From assembly GCF_019049655.1 (NCBI RefSeq), contig NZ_JAFMOX010000065.1, positions 62,001 through 126,000 of the forward strand: a stretch of DNA of 64,000 bases, in the 5' to 3' direction. The notes beneath the pieces are model-generated. The model was not told where the DNA came from, made no database searches, and worked only from the letters and a program-made list of their open reading frames with translations. Of the stretch, positions 60,510-64,000 are shown piece by piece. The position numbers were made by a program, and so were the translations under genes. This DNA comes from Rahnella rivi. GTDB lineage: Bacteria > Pseudomonadota > Gammaproteobacteria > Enterobacterales > Enterobacteriaceae. The first letter of the stretch is position 1. Each line of letters starts with the position of its first letter.

Positions 60510-61928
60510 TTACTGAGCTTGTGTTTCGCGCTCAGCAATAAAAGCTAACGCCATGTCGATACGCGCCAGCACACGGCTCTGGCCGATAGCGTGGACGGTC
60601 ACGTCAACACCCGGTGACTGGCCTGCGCCGGTCACGGCGACACGCAGCGGCATACCCACTTTACCCATTCCGACTTCCAGCTCATCTGCCGTGCCCTGAA
60701 TGGCATGGTGAATGTTTTCAGCCGTCCAGTCAGTGATGGCAGCCAGTTTCGCACGCACCACTTCCAGCGGCTGACGTGCCACCGGACGCAGGTGTTTCTT
60801 CGCTGCATCGGCATCAAACTCTGCAAAATCTTCGTAGAAGTAACGGCAAGATTCCGCCATCTCTTTCAGCGTCTTGCAGCGCTCACCCAGCAGGGTGACG
60901 ATCTCAAACAGCTGCGGTCCGTTACGGGTTTCGATGCCAGCCTGCTCTACGTGCCACAGCAGATGGGTCGCCACGTACTGCGGGTCCATCGCGTTGATGT
61001 AATGATGGTTTAGCCATTGCAGTTTTTCAGTGTTAAACGCGCTGGCAGATTTGCTGACGTTTTCCAGTGAGAACAGCGCTTTCATTTCGTCGCGGCTGAA
61101 GATTTCCTGATCGCCGTGGGACCAGCCCAGACGCACCAGATAGTTCAGCAGTGCTTCAGGCAGATAACCATCGTCACGATACTGCATCACACCGACCGCA
61201 CCGTGGCGTTTGGACAGTTTTTTACCGTCGTCACCCAGAATCATAGAAACGTGGGCATAAACCGGTACAGGCGCGCCCAGCGCTTTCAGGATGTTGATCT
61301 GACGCGGGGTGTTATTGATATGGTCTTCGCCACGGATAACGTGGGTGATTTCCATATCCCAGTCATCGACCACGACGCAGAAGTTATAAGTTGGAGAACC
61401 ATCGGTACGGCGAATGATCAGATCATCGAGCTCATCATTGCTGAATTCGATCGGGCCACGGATCTGATCATCAAAGATGACGGAACCTTCCTGAGGGTTA
61501 CGAAAACGCACCACACACGGCTCATCAGCGGCGTGATGTTCATGGCTGTCACGGCAGCGGCCGTCATAACGTGGCTTTTCGTTATTCGCCATCTGGTGTT
61601 CACGCAGCGCTTCCAGACGCTCTTTAGAGCAATAGCATTTATACGCAGTGCCGTTTTCCAGCATTTCGTCGATCACGCCGTTATAGCGGTCAAAACGTTT
61701 GGTCTGGAAATACGGGCCTTCATCCCAGTCCAGATTCAGCCAGTTCATGCCATCCATAATCGCGTCGATAGCTTCCTGAGTGGAACGCTCGAGATCGGTG
61801 TCTTCGATACGCAGCACAAACTCACCGCCAAGGTTGCGGGCAAAGAGCCAGGAATACAGTGCGGTACGGGCGCCGCCGACGTGCAGATAGCCGGTCGGGC
61901 TTGGGGCAAAACGGGTTTTGATTTTCAT
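60510..61928 (-). CDS. gltX: Glutamyl-tRNA synthetase
   Basis: Class I aminoacyl-tRNA synthetase charging tRNA-Glu. The 472-aa protein has the HIGH-type motif in PSPTGYLHVGGARTALY, the KMSKS-type motif KKLSKRHG, and the zinc-site cysteines in YKCYCSKERLEALRE and RYDGRCRDSH. AAGG lies nine bases before the ATG at 61928. Divergent from the valine tRNA operon as in E. coli. Confidence 0.97.
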   Translation of the reverse strand: MKIKTRFAPSPTGYLHVGGARTALYSWLFARNLGGEFVLRIEDTDLERSTQEAIDAIMDGMNWLNLDWDEGPYFQTKRFDRYNGVIDEMLENGTAYKCYCSKERLEALREHQMANNEKPRYDGRCRDSHEHHAADEPCVVRFRNPQEGSVIFDDQIRGPIEFSNDELDDLIIRRTDGSPTYNFCVVVDDWDMEITHVIRGEDHINNTPRQINILKALGAPVPVYAHVSMILGDDGKKLSKRHGAVGVMQYRDDGYLPEALLNYLVRLGWSHGDQEIFSRDEMKALFSLENVSKSASAFNTEKLQWLNHHYINAMDPQYVATHLLWHVEQAGIETRNGPQLFEIVTLLGERCKTLKEMAESCRYFYEDFAEFDADAAKKHLRPVARQPLEVVRAKLAAITDWTAENIHHAIQGTADELEVGMGKVGMPLRVAVTGAGQSPGVDVTVHAIGQSRVLARIDMALAFIAERETQAQ

Positions 61929-62145
61929 CCGGGTGCAACCTTAGTCACGCAACGCCAAGAAACGCTGCTCTTAATTAACAAAAAGTGGCTGACATTCTAC
62001 CACTCTGCCCTGATTCCTCAACGCTGATACAGGGTAAGGTCGCCGGTTTAAGACCATGAATGCGTAAAGAATCGACTACGCGGGCGAGAAAGACGTCATG
62101 TTGTCTAAAAATAAGCCGAACGATCATTTTTGTTTTTAAAAAGCG

Positions 62146-62173
62146 TTGACGTAATTTCAAGTATCCCTATAAT
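62146..62173 (+). promoter_or_regulatory. Promoter of the tRNA-Val/Lys operon
   Basis: TTGACG (62146-62151), 16 bp, TATAAT (62168-62173), followed by GCGACTCC, a GC-rich discriminator typical of stringently controlled stable RNA genes. It lies 18 bp upstream of the first tRNA-Val. Confidence 0.9.
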
Positions 62174-62191
62174 GCGACTCCATCACGACGG

Positions 62192-62267
62192 GGGCGATTA
62201 GCTCAGTTGGTAGAGCATCTCCTTTACACGGAGGGGGTCGGCGGTTCGAACCCGTCATCGCCCACCA
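62192..62267 (+). tRNA. valU: tRNA-Val (TAC)
   Basis: 76 nt, CCA encoded, anticodon loop TTTACAC giving TAC. First of three identical valine genes, in the order of the E. coli valU-valX-valY-lysV operon. Confidence 0.96.
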
Positions 62268-62311
62268 CTCTTAGAGTGGACGCGTTGTGATAGTAAGCAG
62301 GAATGAGAAAT

Positions 62312-62387
62312 GGGCGATTAGCTCAGTTGGTAGAGCATCTCCTTTACACGGAGGGGGTCGGCGGTTCGAACCCGTCATCGCCCACCA
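62312..62387 (+). tRNA. valX: tRNA-Val (TAC)
   Basis: Identical to the first copy, 44 bp downstream; anticodon TAC. Confidence 0.96.
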
Positions 62388-62430
62388 TTTCTCAGCAGTT
62401 TCTGACTTACGTTGTGGAGTACCCAGAAGT

Positions 62431-62506
62431 GGGCGATTAGCTCAGTTGGTAGAGCATCTCCTTTACACGGAGGGGGTCGGCGGTTCGAACCCGTCATCGC
62501 CCACCA
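62431..62506 (+). tRNA. valY: tRNA-Val (TAC)
   Basis: Third identical copy, 43 bp after the second and seven bases before tRNA-Lys. Confidence 0.96.
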
Positions 62507-62513
62507 CTTCTGC

Positions 62514-62589
62514 GGGCCGTTAGCTCAGTTGGTAGAGCAGTTGACTTTTAATCAATTGGTCGCTGGTTCGAATCCAGCACGGCCCACCA
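62514..62589 (+). tRNA. lysV: tRNA-Lys (TTT)
   Basis: 76 nt, CCA encoded, anticodon loop CTTTTAA giving TTT. Last tRNA of the operon. Its 3' 19 nt begin a 105-bp direct repeat (see the repeat entry). Confidence 0.96.
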
Positions 62590-62675
62590 ATTCAGAGAAA
62601 AGCGCCTTTAGGCGCTTTTTTCGTTTCTGAACTCCGGAGCTTAAACCGTGATGGAGGCGAACCAGCCGCTGGTTC
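62571..62675 (+). repeat. Direct repeat copy 1: tRNA-Lys 3' end plus terminator
   Basis: A 105-bp unit starting in the T-loop of tRNA-Lys (AATCCAGCACGGCCCACCA), containing the terminator and ending at CCGCTGGTTC. It recurs 170 bp downstream with one difference (G at 62639 versus A at 62809). Confidence 0.9.
62597..62621 (+). terminator. Terminator of the tRNA operon
   Basis: AAAGCGCC-TTTA-GGCGCTTTTTT, eight bases after the tRNA-Lys CCA. A second identical copy is at 62767-62791. Confidence 0.9.
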
Positions 62676-62740
62676 GAGCCGAGCGCAGCGAGACGACAAC
62701 GCGACAGCGTTGCCCGCAGGGTGAGGCCGGAGGCCGAATC
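62676..62740. other. 65-bp insert between the two repeat copies
   Basis: A GC-rich sequence beginning GAGCCGAGCGCAGCGAGACG and ending GAGGCCGAATC that splits a partial tRNA-Lys T-loop: upstream it reads CCGCTGGTTC and downstream AATCCAGCACGGCC. It has internal dyads (ACGCGACAGCGT-like and GGCCGGAGGCC) and no coding frame of note. Confidence 0.6.
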
Positions 62741-62845
62741 AATCCAGCACGGCCCACCAATTCAGAGAAAAGCGCCTTTAGGCGCTTTTTTCGTTTCTGA
62801 ACTCCGGAACTTAAACCGTGATGGAGGCGAACCAGCCGCTGGTTC
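62741..62845 (+). repeat. Direct repeat copy 2: tRNA-Lys 3' fragment plus terminator
   Basis: Second copy of the 105-bp unit, with the acceptor 3' half and CCA of tRNA-Lys but no 5' half, so not a functional tRNA. The repeat ends at GGTTC, after which unrelated sequence begins. Confidence 0.9.
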
Positions 62846-62860
62846 TATTTTTCCCCTCCT

Positions 62861-63673
62861 CTACTCCAGCTTAAACATCGGCACGACTTTGTTGTGCAGC
62901 GCCGGGTTATCGCTTTCATCCTTCAGATTTACCCCCGACAATTTTCGCTGGAATGATTGTTCGAGCAGCCACGCCAGCTTAAAAGCCGCCTGCGGATAGT
63001 TCAGCCCCTCCGGACGCACGTTCGAAATACAATTTCTTTCTGATTCCAGCCTTTTGGTGTGCGGCCCCCAGGTCATGTAAATCCCCAGGCTGTCCGGCGA
63101 GGATAAGCCGGGGCGTTCACCAATCAGAATCGCCACCGCCTTCGCTTTCATCGCCTGCGCAATATCATCGCCCAGCGCCACACGCGACTGATGCGCCAGC
63201 ACCACCGGCCCTAATGCCAGTTCCAGCGTGTTTAAATAAGGCAGCAATGCACGAATAAGCGGAACGGCCTGACGGTGCACCGCCTTCGAAGACAAACCGT
63301 CTGCCACAATCAGAACAACATCTGACGGCTTCACAGTGAGGCTTTGCAGCGACTGACGGCTTTCTTCCGAAAGTTTGCGCCCCAGATCGGGGCGGCACAG
63401 ATAGGTGGCTCTGTCCGGTGCGGCGCTGGCGACGGTGAGCGTTTTCAGCCCGAGTTGCTGAAGTTCGGTTTCCAGCGATTCACTGTCAAAGGGTTGATGC
63501 ACAGCGTCACGCGCCTGGGCGTGAGCTAAACCGAAACGCAGCAGTTCTTGTGTGGGTAAGCTTGAACCGGTGCGCCCCAGTGCTATACGTGCGGCGGTAA
63601 ACTGACGCAGCGTTTCCCACGGATTGTTGTGCACCAGCTGGATTTCCCCCGGTGCTTTCTCATTATTTGTCAC
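62861..63673 (-). CDS. eutC: Ethanolamine ammonia-lyase small subunit
   Basis: Light chain of the B12-dependent ethanolamine ammonia-lyase, which makes acetaldehyde and ammonia. It has 270 aa (E. coli about 295). LRQFTAARIALGRTGSSLPT, VLIVADGLSSKAVHRQAVPL and AVAILIGERPGLSSPDSLGI are family blocks; ERNCISNVRPEGLNYPQAAF is near the C-terminus. Nine bases after eutB, so the two subunits are co-translated. Confidence 0.95.
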   Translation of the reverse strand: MTNNEKAPGEIQLVHNNPWETLRQFTAARIALGRTGSSLPTQELLRFGLAHAQARDAVHQPFDSESLETELQQLGLKTLTVASAAPDRATYLCRPDLGRKLSEESRQSLQSLTVKPSDVVLIVADGLSSKAVHRQAVPLIRALLPYLNTLELALGPVVLAHQSRVALGDDIAQAMKAKAVAILIGERPGLSSPDSLGIYMTWGPHTKRLESERNCISNVRPEGLNYPQAAFKLAWLLEQSFQRKLSGVNLKDESDNPALHNKVVPMFKLE

Positions 63674-63682
63674 AGGCTTCCC

Positions 63683-64000
63683 TCAGCTTAACTGCGGCAA
63701 CTGACGCAGCAACGGATGCGACGCGCGGGCATCCTGCAAAATGCCCTGCGGATCGATGATGTTCATTTTCTCCAGCCAGACTGCAAATTCCGGCGCATGT
63801 TTCAGCCCCAGCAGTTCGCGGATATAGAGTGCATCATGGAAAGAGGTGCTCTGATAATTGAGCATGATGTCGTCCGCGCCCGGTACGCCAATCAGGAATG
63901 TCAGCCCGGCGGTGCCCAGCAGCGTCAGCAGCGTGTCCATATCGTCCTGATCGGCTTCGGCGTGATTGGTGTAACACACATCGCAGCCCAGCGGCACACC
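63683..64000 (-). CDS. eutB: Ethanolamine ammonia-lyase large subunit, C-terminal end
   Basis: The last 105 codons; the gene continues past the right edge. PLGCDVCYTNHAEADQDDMD and DDIMLNYQSTSFHDALYIRE match the C-terminal part of EutB. The rest of the ethanolamine genes lie outside the window. The presence of eutBC alone does not tell whether a microcompartment operon follows. Confidence 0.95.
   Translation of the reverse strand, partial: GVPLGCDVCYTNHAEADQDDMDTLLTLLGTAGLTFLIGVPGADDIMLNYQSTSFHDALYIRELLGLKHAPEFAVWLEKMNIIDPQGILQDARASHPLLRQLPQLS

Noticed and set aside
62287..62630. Frames reading through the tRNA genes
   Set aside because: They translate repeated tRNA sequence and are not proteins.

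Overview
The window reads as chromosome of a plant- or soil-associated member of Enterobacterales. The block alaC, pyruvate-sensing kinase/regulator, glk, yfeO, ypeC, mntH, nupC, alanine tRNAs, gltX, valine tRNAs and lysine tRNA keeps the gene order known from the E. coli glk-gltX region. The curli, formate hydrogenlyase, levansucrase and indolepyruvate decarboxylase genes point to a Rahnella- or Ewingella-like genus of Yersiniaceae. The genus is an inference from gene content only. Coding density is high, and I see no insertion sequence, prophage or CRISPR array.

Layout. 1-8134: a sugar-acid catabolic operon (end of a GntR regulator, 2-keto-3-deoxygalactonate kinase and aldolase, two MFS transporters, an IlvD/Edd dehydratase, a DHDPS-family lyase and an SDR dehydrogenase). 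8241-13199: mixed accessory genes (yghU, yghX-like hydrolase, an orphan glycosyltransferase-like protein, a HolE homologue, a LysR regulator beside a CMD-family protein and a tautomerase). 13257-14546: levansucrase. 14799-35623: a consolidated formate hydrogenlyase (FHL) locus with activator fhlA, maturation genes hypA-E, the complex hycA-I, hydN, the formate dehydrogenase fdhF, hypF and a NixA-type nickel permease. 35641-40359: both curli operons, csgBAC and csgDEFG. 40426-57319: housekeeping and accessory genes including alaC, ypdAB, glk, yfeO, a PACE efflux gene with a divergent LysR gene, ipdC, an aldo-keto reductase, ypeC and mntH. 57729-62589: nupC, two tRNA-Ala, an FNT channel, gltX, three tRNA-Val and one tRNA-Lys. 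62861-64000: eutC and the end of eutB.

How the parts work together. FhlA with sigma-54 should drive three divergent or tandem promoters (hypA, hycA, hydN), each showing a -24/-12 element and nearby TGTCGA- or TGACGAA-type inverted repeats. FdhF, HydN and HycBCDEFG would form the membrane complex that turns formate into CO2 and H2. HypA-F, HycH, HycI and the nickel permease build and process its NiFe site. In E. coli fdhF and hydN-hypF lie elsewhere, so this is a one-locus version. The most notable single detail is that FdhF carries cysteine (TGT) at the position of the E. coli selenocysteine. In the first operon, two alternative ends for a 2-keto-3-deoxy sugar acid sit together: kinase plus phospho-aldolase, and a DHDPS-type lyase. 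A 105-bp duplication of the 3' end of tRNA-Lys and its terminator lies beside the eut genes.
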